This document shows positions 15,491 to 25,140 of a stretch of 59,777 bases of DNA, one piece after another; the first letter of the stretch is position 1, and the number at the start of each line of letters is the position of its first letter. Position numbers and translations under genes: made by a program. Source of the DNA: Vibrio zhanjiangensis (GTDB lineage Bacteria > Pseudomonadota > Gammaproteobacteria > Enterobacterales > Vibrionaceae); the NCBI RefSeq assembly GCF_030161235.1, contig NZ_BSPW01000059.1, positions 1-59,777 on the forward strand. Direction: 5' to 3'. The notes under the pieces were generated by a model that was given only the letters and a program-made list of their open reading frames with translations, was not told the DNA's origin and did not search any database.

Positions 15491-18061
15491 ATGTTTAAAT
15501 CTCACCTCGCAGCTAGTGTTGTACTGGCGCTCTCCTCTTCAGCACCTCAAGGTGTGATTCACCTGCTTTCTGATGCCGTCAAGGTGGATACCTCTAATAA
15601 ACGTAGCATTGTCACCATTACCCGAACCGGCACATTTTATGACCCTCGCTATGGCGAGTTTGAACTGACCCAACAAATGTTTGACTCCATGATCAAGAAC
15701 TTCAATGAAGGCGTGTTTGGTCAGGAAATAAATATCGATATAGCCCATAAACCTGAAGATGGGGCTGGGGCGGTGGTAAGACGCCTATTTACAGATCGCG
15801 GTCGTTTACGAGCAGAGGTGGAGTGGTACGAACTCGGCGTTAATAAGGTCACTAAAGATGGCTTTAAATACTTATCTGCTGAAATTCATCCTAACTATGT
15901 CAGCAATGAGGCCGGACAAGATGGCCAATACCAACAGTTTGGTCCAACGCTTCTTGGGGCAGGTCTAGTAACCAGACCGTGCATCAAGAACTTAGACAAA
16001 ATCGAACTCAGTGAAGCCAGTCTTCACGATTGCCCAACTTATCTTGCCGAGTCTTTAGCTAATAAATTTTCCGAGGAACGTCAAACCATGTGGAAACAAC
16101 TTATAGCGCTGTTTGAAAAGCAGCTAAAAGGTTTAAAACTGACAGCAGAGCAACACACTGCAATGGTCAAACTTCTAACCGATTCTCTAAATGGTGTCAG
16201 TGAAGAAGAGAAAGCTAAATCGTTAAGTGACCAGGTACTTGATACAGCTAAGCTGCTGTCAGTATCTGGCACTACTGACACTCCTGTTATCAACTTAAAT
16301 GGCGGCTCACTGACTGAAGAAGACGTAGTCCGTATCCTTGGTGAGCAAGCGACTAAAACGGCAACGGCACAAGCCGAGCAACAACAAAAGCTTGAAGCGA
16401 GAGTGAAAATCTTCACTGATGCGATAGATAACGCCGAAGGGCTAAGCGACGACATCAAAAAAGAGCTGAAAGAAGCCAAAGACCTGATCACCACTGAGAT
16501 GACCGAAGAGCAAGTAACCAAACTTGCTGAAAACCAAATCAGCCACGGCAATCAGAAGATGGTATCCGTGCAGCTGGGTGAGATGGGCTTTGGCCATGTC
16601 GCTGGTTCTGTGACACAAACGCCAGACCAACAGCGCGAAAGTCTACAACTGCAATCACAAATTCACTCTGCTCTGCGTAACACCAATACCTATTCCTTAG
16701 GCCAACTCAACCTAACGGAAGAAAAAGAATTGCCAGTCTTTGCTCGCCAGGTCCTAGCGGAGTTTGATCGCCTTCACCACCGCCAAATTCATGCAGAGCG
16801 TTTAGCGCTGACAGGTCAGGGTGGGGCAAACGTCATTTCAGATACTGAGTTACCCGTATCGGTTCAACGTGAAGTGATTCGTGAAGCACTGTCTGATCTC
16901 AATGTTCTACAGCTGGTGCAAACGCTAACCGACTTTAGCGCCTCAGCAACCACTAATATTCCGTATGAGAACCGTGATGTGTCGGCGATCATGGGTGATG
17001 GTATTGTGTTTGAGCACAACACCATTCCAAAAGTGAAAAACTCGCAGCGTATGGACTTGGCTTACGTTCTGCCAATGAAAGTGGCATTTGAAGTTTCGAA
17101 CGAGCTCATGCATTTTTCCAAGTCTTCCACCATTAACTGGGACGCTTGGGGGCGTAATGTTGCTACGGCTAGCCGCATCATTAAAGAGCTGGTTGCTCGT
17201 CGCATCGTCAACACCATGCAGCGCGTAGCCGATTCACACCTAGCGGCAAAGGCAAATAATGAAGACATCGCTGCACAGTTGCAGAGCGCGTACATCATCA
17301 AAACGGCTCAATTCCCAATTGTGGCGCCGCATCAACAATACGACTTGCAAGGCAATACTGTTGGTGCGCCAGAGAACCCAATTACGCTAACAATTGATGG
17401 TCAACAGGTTCAGCCGTTCGACGGCTCTGGTAAGCAAACGGCAGGCACTTATTACGTGGTTCAGTCGTACAACCTAGGTAAGTTGGTTCTCGTTGATGAG
17501 GCTGGCGAATTGAAGTCAGTAACAGCTACCAATGCTTCAATTACCTATAGCTACGCAACCAACATTGTCAAAGTAGATAGTGATATTCTAGATGGTATGG
17601 CACCAGAGAAGCACTACAACAAGCTGCTGCAGGCAATTGGCCGTCGTAAAGCGATTATGAAAGATGACCGCTTTGTTACTCCAGACTTCCTACTGATGTC
17701 GAACACTTTGAATGATACCTGTACCAACGCAGAAACGTTTGTTGCCTCTATGAAGCGCAGTGGTACCGACACTACACCTCAAGGTGATCTGGAAATGGTC
17801 AAGTCTTTGCCAGCGTTCTCAACCAATGCACCTGCAACACACTTGGGTGATGAACGTATCATCATGGGACAGAAAGGTGCATTGACCTACACCGTGGTTA
17901 AGCCATTCACCCTTAGCGAAATGCAAGAAGCGCGTGATGCAAATGGCCAGCTTAAAGGTGGTAAAGAGGCCTATGGTGAAGAGTACAACGCAATTCACTG
18001 TCCTAAACCAATTCGTAACCGTTTTACCAGCGTACTGTTCTATTCAGCCACTGGCCGATAG
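15491..18061 (+). CDS. Fused prohead protease, scaffold and major capsid protein
   Basis: One uninterrupted frame of 856 residues from ATG 15491 (AAGGAAA upstream; an earlier in-frame start is on the far side of the terminator). About 1-190 resembles the Mu gpI protease, with IDIAHKPEDGAGAV (His) and KYLSAEIHP (Ser). About 200-355 is acidic and coiled-coil-like, as in scaffolds. From about 356 (MVSVQLGEMGFGHVAG) to the end is an HK97-fold capsid protein. Mu encodes I/Z and T separately. An internal ATG at 16090 has GAGGAA upstream and could give extra scaffold-capsid or scaffold-like product. Self-cleavage is expected but not shown. Confidence 0.8.
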   Translation: MFKSHLAASVVLALSSSAPQGVIHLLSDAVKVDTSNKRSIVTITRTGTFYDPRYGEFELTQQMFDSMIKNFNEGVFGQEINIDIAHKPEDGAGAVVRRLFTDRGRLRAEVEWYELGVNKVTKDGFKYLSAEIHPNYVSNEAGQDGQYQQFGPTLLGAGLVTRPCIKNLDKIELSEASLHDCPTYLAESLANKFSEERQTMWKQLIALFEKQLKGLKLTAEQHTAMVKLLTDSLNGVSEEEKAKSLSDQVLDTAKLLSVSGTTDTPVINLNGGSLTEEDVVRILGEQATKTATAQAEQQQKLEARVKIFTDAIDNAEGLSDDIKKELKEAKDLITTEMTEEQVTKLAENQISHGNQKMVSVQLGEMGFGHVAGSVTQTPDQQRESLQLQSQIHSALRNTNTYSLGQLNLTEEKELPVFARQVLAEFDRLHHRQIHAERLALTGQGGANVISDTELPVSVQREVIREALSDLNVLQLVQTLTDFSASATTNIPYENRDVSAIMGDGIVFEHNTIPKVKNSQRMDLAYVLPMKVAFEVSNELMHFSKSSTINWDAWGRNVATASRIIKELVARRIVNTMQRVADSHLAAKANNEDIAAQLQSAYIIKTAQFPIVAPHQQYDLQGNTVGAPENPITLTIDGQQVQPFDGSGKQTAGTYYVVQSYNLGKLVLVDEAGELKSVTATNASITYSYATNIVKVDSDILDGMAPEKHYNKLLQAIGRRKAIMKDDRFVTPDFLLMSNTLNDTCTNAETFVASMKRSGTDTTPQGDLEMVKSLPAFSTNAPATHLGDERIIMGQKGALTYTVVKPFTLSEMQEARDANGQLKGGKEAYGEEYNAIHCPKPIRNRFTSVLFYSATGR

Positions 18062-18072
18062 TGCGAGCCCTT

Positions 18073-18109
18073 GCCCCCTCACTTTGAATCGAGTCATGGG
18101 GGCTTTTTT
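18073..18109 (+). terminator. Intrinsic terminator after the capsid gene
   Basis: GCCCCC (18073-18078) pairs with GGGGGC (18098-18103), followed by TTTTTT. It could reduce readthrough from the abundant capsid mRNA into tail genes. Confidence 0.75.
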
Positions 18110-18133
18110 CCTAACTTAAGAAGGTGAATCATC

Positions 18134-18724
18134 ATGCCTGTCATGACTACGTTTACAAACAACGAAAAACAAACCGTCAATATTGGTGGCCGCTCAGTTC
18201 AACCTGGTGAGACGCGTGAAGTCGATGCTCGCTTTGTTTCGGCAGCACCAGAAACCAACCGTCAAATCATAGTCCTGTACATCAACTTTGGCATTACGCC
18301 GAAATATTTCGGGACAACGGTCGTGCAGCCAAATACTGCGGCACGCTTACCAATCATTCATTTTGAAAATCCAAATAAAGCCGATGCTGGTGCGTTCCAA
18401 GATGCGGTGTTCTCAGAGCTGCTAGATAACAGCATTGATGACATTAAACCTTTCTTTTCCTCGTTCGAAGATAACGAACTAGAACGTTTAGCCGAGCTGG
18501 AGCAATCAGATGGCAAACGTAAAACACTGCTTAAAGAGATCACTGACACGCTCACTGCACGTAAAGAAGATCGTGAATTTGACCCACAGGTGTATGCGCA
18601 GTCTTTGGAAGATAAAGACGAAAGCGAGCTGCAAGTTGAGCTTTTGGCCGCTGGCGATAACGAGTTAAAGCTAAAAGCGATTCAAGATGCGCTAGCTACG
18701 TTAAAAGCTATTGCTGAACAATAA
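18134..18724 (+). CDS. Hypothetical head protein
   Basis: 196 residues, soluble. The first half is beta-rich (VNIGGRSVQPGETREVDARF) and the second half helical and acidic. It follows the capsid gene, where Mu-like phages place a minor head or connector protein. The family is not recognised. AAGAAGGTGA provides a ribosome binding site. Confidence 0.6.
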   Translation: MPVMTTFTNNEKQTVNIGGRSVQPGETREVDARFVSAAPETNRQIIVLYINFGITPKYFGTTVVQPNTAARLPIIHFENPNKADAGAFQDAVFSELLDNSIDDIKPFFSSFEDNELERLAELEQSDGKRKTLLKEITDTLTARKEDREFDPQVYAQSLEDKDESELQVELLAAGDNELKLKAIQDALATLKAIAEQ

Positions 18725-18773
18725 GTAAATGGTTGGTGCCGCCATCTATGACGGTACCAATTAAGGAGCCACT

Positions 18774-19301
18774 ATGTGGGATAAAGTAAAATCCATTGTC
18801 GCTAGCGCAGCACCATTGGTAGGTGGGTTAATTGGGGGGCCTGTAGGCGGGAGTGTTGGATCATTAGTTGCGCATACTCTTGGTGTTGAAAACACACCAA
18901 AAGCGATTGAAGCCGAGCTCAAACGTAATCCAGATGCACTGATTAAAATAAAACAGTTGGAAAGTGATGAACGCATTGCATTACGTAAGTTAATGATTGA
19001 AGAAACACGGTTATTAATTAGGAGAGAGGAAAACTTCCTAGAAGATAGTCAAGATGCGAGAGGTCAACATAAGGATCACTGGATGCCATGGGCATTAACA
19101 GTCATTTTGGCTTTGATGGTGATTGGTATGTTTGCAGCATTATTTTTTGGCACCCCCCCTGATGCGTATTCTCAAGTTCTAATAATGATAGCGGGTACCG
19201 TGCTTGGTGGTTTTGGTACTGCGATCGCTTTTTGGCTCGGAAGCAGCATGGGAAGTCAAACTAAGAGCAAGCAGCTTATTGGAGGTTTTAATGTCCGGTA
19301 G
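18774..19301 (+). CDS. Holin-like membrane protein (3TM type)
   Basis: 175 residues. A Gly-rich hydrophobic N-terminus (PLVGGLIGGPVGGSVG), a charged helical middle, then two clear C-terminal membrane helices (WALTVILALMVIGMFAALFF and VLIMIAGTVLGGFGTAIAFW). This is the layout of the GTA_holin_3TM group, which permeabilises the inner membrane for the endolysin. AAGGAG precedes ATG. It overlaps the next gene by 11 bases. Confidence 0.7.
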   Translation: MWDKVKSIVASAAPLVGGLIGGPVGGSVGSLVAHTLGVENTPKAIEAELKRNPDALIKIKQLESDERIALRKLMIEETRLLIRREENFLEDSQDARGQHKDHWMPWALTVILALMVIGMFAALFFGTPPDAYSQVLIMIAGTVLGGFGTAIAFWLGSSMGSQTKSKQLIGGFNVR

Positions 19302-19593
19302 TCCTGTATTGCAAACTGAGTTTCACTCATTTCGTGTGGAAATGCGTGATTACATGCAACAGCAAACCAAGCTTATGAGTCAAATGGTCGAGCTTCAGAC
19401 CAAGCATACTAATCTGGAAGCTCAATTCACTCGTTTAGAGCGTGACTTGGATGAGGTTGAACGTCGTGTGCGGCCTATTGAGCAAGGACAAAGTGGCACC
19501 CAAGAAAAAACAAAGTATAACCGCGATCTCATCTGGTTAATTCTTACGATGTTCTTTGGCTTAGCTGGTTATGCCCTCCGAGGTGGCATGTGA
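19291..19593 (+). CDS. Coiled-coil protein with C-terminal membrane anchor, probable lysis accessory
   Basis: 100 residues from ATG 19291, which has GGAGG upstream and overlaps the holin-like gene. Residues 15-65 form a heptad-rich coiled coil, and WLILTMFFGLAGYALRG is a single C-terminal membrane helix. The arrangement suits a holin partner, antiholin or spanin-like element. No lipobox partner is evident. It overlaps the following gene by four bases. Confidence 0.55.
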   Translation: MSGSPVLQTEFHSFRVEMRDYMQQQTKLMSQMVELQTKHTNLEAQFTRLERDLDEVERRVRPIEQGQSGTQEKTKYNRDLIWLILTMFFGLAGYALRGGM

Positions 19594-20195
19594 AACTAAG
19601 TAATCTAACTGCAAAATTACAGAATGCATTAAAAGACAGCGCTGAGTTGCTTGAAGGAATCGAACAACAAATAATTGAGATCGCTCTGGCTGACTTAAGC
19701 CGTTATCGTCCCCAAACTAAAATAGCCACTTTTACTCTTATAGCCAATCAACTGCTATATAAAGCACCAGTTGATTTAATTCGTGTTCGCAACGTGCTCT
19801 ATGGACAAAGCCAACGAGCAAAACAGCCTTGGGAGGTTGGTTATCCACGCAATTTGCCTGGGCTGTCGGTTGTTGATGATGACGGTGATGCGAAGTGGAT
19901 TCAGCTCTCACATTTCCCTGCTGATTCTGTTGTTATGAGCTGTGGGCGAGACTTCTCTTACACCTACTATGCTTGTCGGAAAATAGTGAACGAAACGATA
20001 AACATTGATGTGCAAGACGAACCTTTGTTGTTGCTCCGCTGTATGGCAGAAGCAGTGAAATACATAGCCATTCATCAACTCAGCAAAACGGTTTCTGTAC
20101 GCAATAGTATTGGTGGTGAAGCAAAAAACGGCACACCAGCTGCTGTGCATGAGCAACTGATGACGCTTTTCGAAAGGCAAGTAAAAAATGCGTGA
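19590..20195 (+). CDS. Probable head-completion/adaptor protein
   Basis: 201 residues, GTG start in an ATGTGA overlap. Unrecognised by motif. Position between head genes and the gp10/tail-completion gene suggests a connector protein that caps the filled head. Confidence 0.5.
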   Translation: MKLSNLTAKLQNALKDSAELLEGIEQQIIEIALADLSRYRPQTKIATFTLIANQLLYKAPVDLIRVRNVLYGQSQRAKQPWEVGYPRNLPGLSVVDDDGDAKWIQLSHFPADSVVMSCGRDFSYTYYACRKIVNETINIDVQDEPLLLLRCMAEAVKYIAIHQLSKTVSVRNSIGGEAKNGTPAAVHEQLMTLFERQVKNA

Positions 20196-20685
20196 GTTAA
20201 GTGTTGAACTTCATACGTCCGCATTGGATGCAGCATTCAGAACTGCTCCAGATGCATTGAACAAGCATTTAAAGGCAGGAATTAGCACCGCAGGTTCATT
20301 AGTTTCTAGAGCAGCAAGAGAAGAGGCACCGAAAGCCGAATCTACATTAACTCTTTCTATCCGCTCTAATCAGGTTGGAGAGTTGCAGAGAATGGTAACC
20401 AGTTCTCTACGCTACAACGCTTTTGTTGTTAACGAAACTGGCCCTCAAGGAATTCCCCCAATTCAGTCAGTGTTGGATTGGGTGAGGGTGAAAAGGATTC
20501 AACCGAATAATCCCAAATATGACCAGAGAGATATGGCCTTTATGATTGCGCGTTCAATCGCAAGAAACGGCACTGCTGCTAATGATTTTTACGACCGTAC
20601 TGCAGAAAAAACTCAGGATAAGGTTGCGCAGATTTTACAGCGCTCTGTCGCCGCTGGAATGAAAGCCGCAGGCTTTAAAATTTAG
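20188..20685 (+). CDS. HK97 gp10-like / P2 gpS-like tail completion protein
   Basis: 165 residues. The pattern of an N-terminal helix (AGISTAGSLVSRAAREEAPK), a beta region with SSLRYNAFVVNETGP and a C-terminal long helix matches the HK97 gp10 group. It would join tail to head. It overlaps the preceding gene by eight bases. Confidence 0.65.
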   Translation: MRELSVELHTSALDAAFRTAPDALNKHLKAGISTAGSLVSRAAREEAPKAESTLTLSIRSNQVGELQRMVTSSLRYNAFVVNETGPQGIPPIQSVLDWVRVKRIQPNNPKYDQRDMAFMIARSIARNGTAANDFYDRTAEKTQDKVAQILQRSVAAGMKAAGFKI

Positions 20686-20694
20686 GAGCTTGGT

Positions 20695-21240
20695 ATGACT
20701 CAACTTACCCCTAGTGACATCATGAATAGTATTGAGGCTGCATTTAAGAAACGCAGCCCTGAACGTACAGTTACTCGCAATTGGCAAGAACGTGCTGCAT
20801 ACCAAAATGAAGAATTGCGTCCAGGAGTTTTAACCTTGGTGTTCACCGGAGAAAGTCCCCTAGGTGATGTCTACAACACACGTATTAACTTTATGTCTAT
20901 TGGTCGTATTTATTGTGGCCAACAATCGAAAGGCATTGACATCGAGAATGCTGAGCTCGCGTTTCTAAAAGACTGGCGTTTGTTTTGTTCCTCGTCCGCC
21001 GCAGGCAACATCTCAATTCAGAAGGTGATCACTTCTCAGCAGCAAGAGGTACCAGACGGTTGGTTTATTTGTGAATGTGTGGCTGGTCCTTATGATTTTG
21101 GTGGTGAGGTTGATTGGTTGCCGGAAGAACCTGCCGAAGTGCCCACTGAAATTCATGTCAGCCTACCGCCAAATATTGGTGAGATACATAAAGATGATTA
21201 TTTAGTTATCTCTGATTTGATTGGCGAAAACAATGAGTGA
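20695..21240 (+). CDS. Gp37/DUF1834-like tail terminator candidate
   Basis: 181 residues. Layout and position (between the gp10-like gene and the baseplate spike) fit tail-terminator proteins that cap the tail tube. The middle part (GRIYCGQQSKGIDIENAELA) is not a recognised signature, so the call is partly positional. The last bases overlap the start of the next gene. Confidence 0.5.
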   Translation: MTQLTPSDIMNSIEAAFKKRSPERTVTRNWQERAAYQNEELRPGVLTLVFTGESPLGDVYNTRINFMSIGRIYCGQQSKGIDIENAELAFLKDWRLFCSSSAAGNISIQKVITSQQQEVPDGWFICECVAGPYDFGGEVDWLPEEPAEVPTEIHVSLPPNIGEIHKDDYLVISDLIGENNE

Positions 21241-21865
21241 ATTTACTCAGGCGCAGTTAGTACGGTTAATTTCTCAGATGATCCAAATTGGCATCATTGT
21301 CGAGGTTCAGGCAAAACCACTTCGCTATAAAGTCCAGTTCACTTCTGACTTAACAACCAATTGGATTCCATCTGATGTTGGTCATGCCGGTGCGGTGAAA
21401 GATTTTGCTCCTCATCAAGAGGGTGAACTCGTTCTGGTTGTGAAGGAGTTCAATACTCAAGGTGGTGTCATTGTTGCGAGCCTTAACCAGAAAAGTCATG
21501 ACCAGCCAAAAGACGATATCAATCTTTTTTATCGTGAGTTTCCTGACGGTACTTGGCTGCAATATGACATGGCCAATAAGAAGTTATCTGGCTCTGTAGT
21601 AGGTAGTGTTGATATAGAAGCGGTCAGTCAAATTCGTTTAGTTTCCCCAAAGCTCTTTTTTGTGGGAGATATAGAGCACCAAGGTAAGCAAATATCGTCA
21701 GGAGATATCCTATCCAAATCCAGTATTTCAGCAGCAGCTAACGTATCGGCTGGTCAAAATATTTCAGATGGTGTGCGTTCGATGTCTGAAGATAGAAAAA
21801 TATATAACAATCATGATCACCCAATCGATACTCCTAACACACAGAAACCAAATCAAAAGAAGTAG
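21233..21865 (+). CDS. Baseplate assembly protein V, spike
   Basis: 210 residues from ATG 21233, coupled to the previous stop. It has an OB-fold-like N-terminal part (GIIVEVQAKPLRYKVQFTSD), a beta-helical repeat region and a C-terminal NNHDHPID. The His-x-His pair is the iron-binding tip found in P2 gpV-type spikes. It forms the membrane-piercing needle under the baseplate. Confidence 0.85.
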   Translation: MSEFTQAQLVRLISQMIQIGIIVEVQAKPLRYKVQFTSDLTTNWIPSDVGHAGAVKDFAPHQEGELVLVVKEFNTQGGVIVASLNQKSHDQPKDDINLFYREFPDGTWLQYDMANKKLSGSVVGSVDIEAVSQIRLVSPKLFFVGDIEHQGKQISSGDILSKSSISAAANVSAGQNISDGVRSMSEDRKIYNNHDHPIDTPNTQKPNQKK

Positions 21866-21871
21866 GAAAGT

Positions 21872-22219
21872 ATGGCTGTTGGTATACATGAAAAGTCAGG
21901 ACTGATAATCGATGGTGTTGAAGAATTGACGCAACGAATTCAACGCTGCTTTAAGACACGCCGAGGGTCTTTACCCTTAGATAGACCGTATGGATCTAAT
22001 TTACCAAGTCGAGTGGATAAAAAAATCACCCCAGAGCTAGAGATCGACATCTATGCCGATGTTGCGGATGCTTTATCTCACCCTCCAAACGGATTTAATG
22101 ATGAGTTAAAACTGGTGAAGTCGTGGCTAGTGCATGGAGAAAATCAAGTGACTTTGTCGATGGAAATTGAGCTGTTATTTGATGGCTCTGTGGTTGAAAT
22201 CTCAGGATTGAGCATATGA
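21872..22219 (+). CDS. Baseplate protein W (gp25-like)
   Basis: 115 residues, the usual size. The segment LTQRIQRCFKTRRGSLPLDRPYG matches the conserved gpW/gp25 core (TxxGErvmrPeyG type), and the order V-W-J-I is that of P2. It is a wedge component of the baseplate and overlaps gene J by four bases. Confidence 0.9.
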   Translation: MAVGIHEKSGLIIDGVEELTQRIQRCFKTRRGSLPLDRPYGSNLPSRVDKKITPELEIDIYADVADALSHPPNGFNDELKLVKSWLVHGENQVTLSMEIELLFDGSVVEISGLSI

Positions 22220-23097
22220 GTCAAATAGAGATTTCGCAGCTTCCACCTCCGGAAGTCGTTAAGCAGCTTGATGCTCAATTCATTCGTGAACGAATGTTAA
22301 AGCGTTATGCAGAGCTATCACAGGTGTCGGTCCCAAAAGTGGGCGACCCTATTTACAATGCTTTTTCTTCCATGTCTGAAGAAGTCACCCGCGCTAGACA
22401 AGAATTTCAAGACATTTCACTCGAGAACATGGTTGCCTATGCGACAGGGGCCAATTTACAGCGTCTTGCAGATTGGCGCCCAGTGGAAAAGTTTGAGAAC
22501 GAAACCGAGGAAGAGTTTCGCCGCAGGGTTCAGATGGCGCCTGAAGGTTTTTCTACGGCAGGACCAGATGGGGCCTATATCTTTCATGCGCTTGCCGCAG
22601 ATGAAGATATTCTTGATGCAAAAGTTCACAGCCCTGATGGTTTTAAAGTGGAGTTGTACATCTTGAGCAGAACAGGCAATGGTGTGGCATCAGAAGTCCT
22701 TTGCCAGAAAGTTTTTGAATACGTAAGTACTAAAACCAAACGTCCACTTAATGATGAATTGTCTGTGCTTTCAGCGACCATTAAAGAATACAGCATTGAA
22801 GTGGAACTAGATTTACCTAACGGACCTGGTGAAAGTGAAACTCTGGCAGTTGCTAGGAAACGTTTGAGAAGTTTGGCTGATGAAACTCATCGATTATATC
22901 GCAATGTTTCACTGTCATTGATTGATGCAGCTGCTCATGTCCAGAAAGATGACAGTGAGAATGCGGTAAGTTTTCAGCCAGTTGAAGATGTGGATATCGT
23001 ATCTCCATCGGCCAAGATTGAATGCGGGATCTCAGAGGCGCCATATTGCACCGGAATAGTGGTTCGTCAAAAAGGGGTTTCCGTTGAGTCAGCCTGA
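22216..23097 (+). CDS. Baseplate protein J
   Basis: 293 residues. The LATGANLQRLADW-type block (here YATGANLQRLADWRPV) and the EEEFRRRVQMAPEGFSTAGPDGAY segment are hallmarks of P2 gpJ. It is a wedge protein that links the central hub to fibres. It overlaps gene I by 14 bases. Confidence 0.93.
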   Translation: MSQIEISQLPPPEVVKQLDAQFIRERMLKRYAELSQVSVPKVGDPIYNAFSSMSEEVTRARQEFQDISLENMVAYATGANLQRLADWRPVEKFENETEEEFRRRVQMAPEGFSTAGPDGAYIFHALAADEDILDAKVHSPDGFKVELYILSRTGNGVASEVLCQKVFEYVSTKTKRPLNDELSVLSATIKEYSIEVELDLPNGPGESETLAVARKRLRSLADETHRLYRNVSLSLIDAAAHVQKDDSENAVSFQPVEDVDIVSPSAKIECGISEAPYCTGIVVRQKGVSVESA

Positions 23098-23734
23098 GTT
23101 TGTTAGCAAATTACCACCTTCTGCATCTTCGCTAGAACGTGTTATGGAACAAATTTTCTTTGAAGAAATCGCGCTCATTGAACGGGATATCAAAGATTTC
23201 TTAGACCCATACAAATGTAGACCTGACTTACTGCCGTACCTTGCGTGGGAGATGAGCGTTGATGATTGGAACGAAGATTGGGACGAACAAACAAAGCGTG
23301 ATGTCATTGCTGCGGCAATCGAGATTCATATTTACAAAGGAACTCGATATGCACTGGATAAGAGTATTGAATCAATTCGTAAAGATGGATTAACTATCAC
23401 CGAATGGTTCGAGGATAAAGTAAAACTTCGCCCTGGTTTTTTCCGAGTTACTCTACAAGCATGTAATTCTGATATCGATGAAAACATGGTTCCCCAGATC
23501 TTCAAAGCGGTCAACAATGCCAAAAATACGCGCTCTCATCTTGAGAGCATTTCAATCATAAGTCAGGTCAATAATCCTGTTAAAAACAGCGTGCTCAGTC
23601 GGATGGGTATGATAATTCGTAGCGGCCCTTGGCGAACAGAGAATATTACGAGCTCAGTGAATAGTAACAATGTGTGCTTTATGCGACTTGGTATGATTAT
23701 TCGCTCTGGAGCATTACCTTTGGAGATAACATGA
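23084..23734 (+). CDS. Tail protein I with a duplicated C-terminal motif
   Basis: TTG start with AGGGG upstream. Residues 1-165 match P2 gpI (LLPYLAWEMSVDDWNEDW; then a KGTRYALDKSI block). Beyond that, about 50 residues contain two copies of a motif: RMGMIIRSGPW and RLGMIIRSGAL, each preceded by a Ser/Asn-rich turn. I know no such repeats in P2 gpI; they may contact the fibre, whose gene follows with a four-base overlap. Confidence 0.9.
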   Translation: MSQPEFVSKLPPSASSLERVMEQIFFEEIALIERDIKDFLDPYKCRPDLLPYLAWEMSVDDWNEDWDEQTKRDVIAAAIEIHIYKGTRYALDKSIESIRKDGLTITEWFEDKVKLRPGFFRVTLQACNSDIDENMVPQIFKAVNNAKNTRSHLESISIISQVNNPVKNSVLSRMGMIIRSGPWRTENITSSVNSNNVCFMRLGMIIRSGALPLEIT

Positions 23735-25140
23735 GTATTCCAGAATCTGAACTCAGTTACGGTTCCATTCTGACCCTTACCGGCGAGAACGCCGAGATTA
23801 ACGGTAAGCTGAATAATAAACCGATTAATTTCACTCATATCGCAATCGGCGATGCGAATGATGTTTATGTGCAGCCTTCGAGAACACAAACAACGCTTGT
23901 TAATGAGATAACTCGCATCCCTGTTACTGGTATGGAAAAAATTACCCCGTCAGAGCCAGATGGTGTACCTCTGCTAAAGGTGTGGGCCAAAATTCCAGAT
24001 AATACCGTCGATATCGCGGTCCGTGAATTTGCAGCGGTCGCTACTTTTGATGGCAATAGTTACATTCACGCAGTAGGTAACACGGTTCGCATTCCGATTT
24101 TGTCCGGCAGTAACAATGGCGGGGAAGTCAACGATATCTTTATCGAGATGACGTTTGCGGTTACATCGTTGGACCCAGTTGTGATGATTGACCCTGCTAT
24201 TGTTACTGCGACTCGTAAGTTTGTTGAAGAAGAAGATGCAAAGCATGTTTCTCAGAATCATCCCCACAAACAATACTTAAGAATACTTGAGTATCACCAA
24301 AATGAAACTGAGAGAGACGGCGCACTAAAAAAAATACCACTATACCCTGAGGTGGTAAACGATGAAAATCGCTTAAATATGTCTTTAGATGGTACGACAT
24401 TAACTATTGAAGATAACCAAATTCTCCGTTTTTATGGTTGGCTTGAGGTGAACACATCTGACTATCCAAACAAGTCGTTTCATGTAGATTTAGAGAAAGC
24501 TTATCACGTTCGTTTTAACATGACTGATGGTTTTCACATCAAAGATGTGAGCTCATTGGAATATAACCCCGACAGTCTAGATGAGTCAGACAAACGGTTT
24601 GATACGAGTTACGATGATATGAATCTTGCGCTTGTTTATAAAGGCTTGTTGATGCGTTGTGTTCATACAAACCAGCTGTCAAAGTCAGTTACCGTGACAG
24701 GTAGTGGATCCATATTAGTGCCTATTTGCCCCCGTCTACGCAATATGCGAATTACGTTTTCAAATCTTGAACTAGGCAACTCAGGCGCTCAAAAAGTTGA
24801 AGTTCCAGCGAATGCTGAAATGGGGGGGTACGGACATTTTAATAGTGGCGGTTCTACATCTGTTAGTGTTGTCAAGTCGTCACAAAAATCACTTATACGA
24901 ATAGAAACAAATAACCAGACATCTGATACAACTGTGTCAGTCAATACTTTTTCTTTCAGTCGTCAGTTGCAACGCTATCAAACGAATCAATGTATGACTG
25001 AGTTAGTTCATATCGGCAATCATGAATGGTTATTGATGTCCGAAAAAGGACCATGTTTACTTGCATGGCAAACAAACGGCTTAAGTATGAACTATCACAA
25101 CCTAAAATCAGGTAATTTTGTAGTGGAGTATTTACGATGA
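23731..25140 (+). CDS. Tail fibre protein (gpH-type, receptor binding)
   Basis: 469 residues from ATG 23731 (TTTGGAG upstream). The first 165 residues match the tail-collar fibre domain of P2 gpH (ILTLTGENAEINGKLNN, INFTHIAIGD, VREFAAVATFDG, VMIDPAIVTATRKFV). The remainder is variable and beta-rich, as expected for the receptor-binding part, and ends without a known chaperone domain. It overlaps the next gene by four bases. Confidence 0.88.
   Translation: MSIPESELSYGSILTLTGENAEINGKLNNKPINFTHIAIGDANDVYVQPSRTQTTLVNEITRIPVTGMEKITPSEPDGVPLLKVWAKIPDNTVDIAVREFAAVATFDGNSYIHAVGNTVRIPILSGSNNGGEVNDIFIEMTFAVTSLDPVVMIDPAIVTATRKFVEEEDAKHVSQNHPHKQYLRILEYHQNETERDGALKKIPLYPEVVNDENRLNMSLDGTTLTIEDNQILRFYGWLEVNTSDYPNKSFHVDLEKAYHVRFNMTDGFHIKDVSSLEYNPDSLDESDKRFDTSYDDMNLALVYKGLLMRCVHTNQLSKSVTVTGSGSILVPICPRLRNMRITFSNLELGNSGAQKVEVPANAEMGGYGHFNSGGSTSVSVVKSSQKSLIRIETNNQTSDTTVSVNTFSFSRQLQRYQTNQCMTELVHIGNHEWLLMSEKGPCLLAWQTNGLSMNYHNLKSGNFVVEYLR

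Noticed and set aside
16081..16551. Long minus-strand frames inside capsid and tape measure genes (also 28168-28665, 29377-29673)
   Set aside because: Low-complexity Ser/Ala/Pro products, antisense to well-supported genes; codon shadow.
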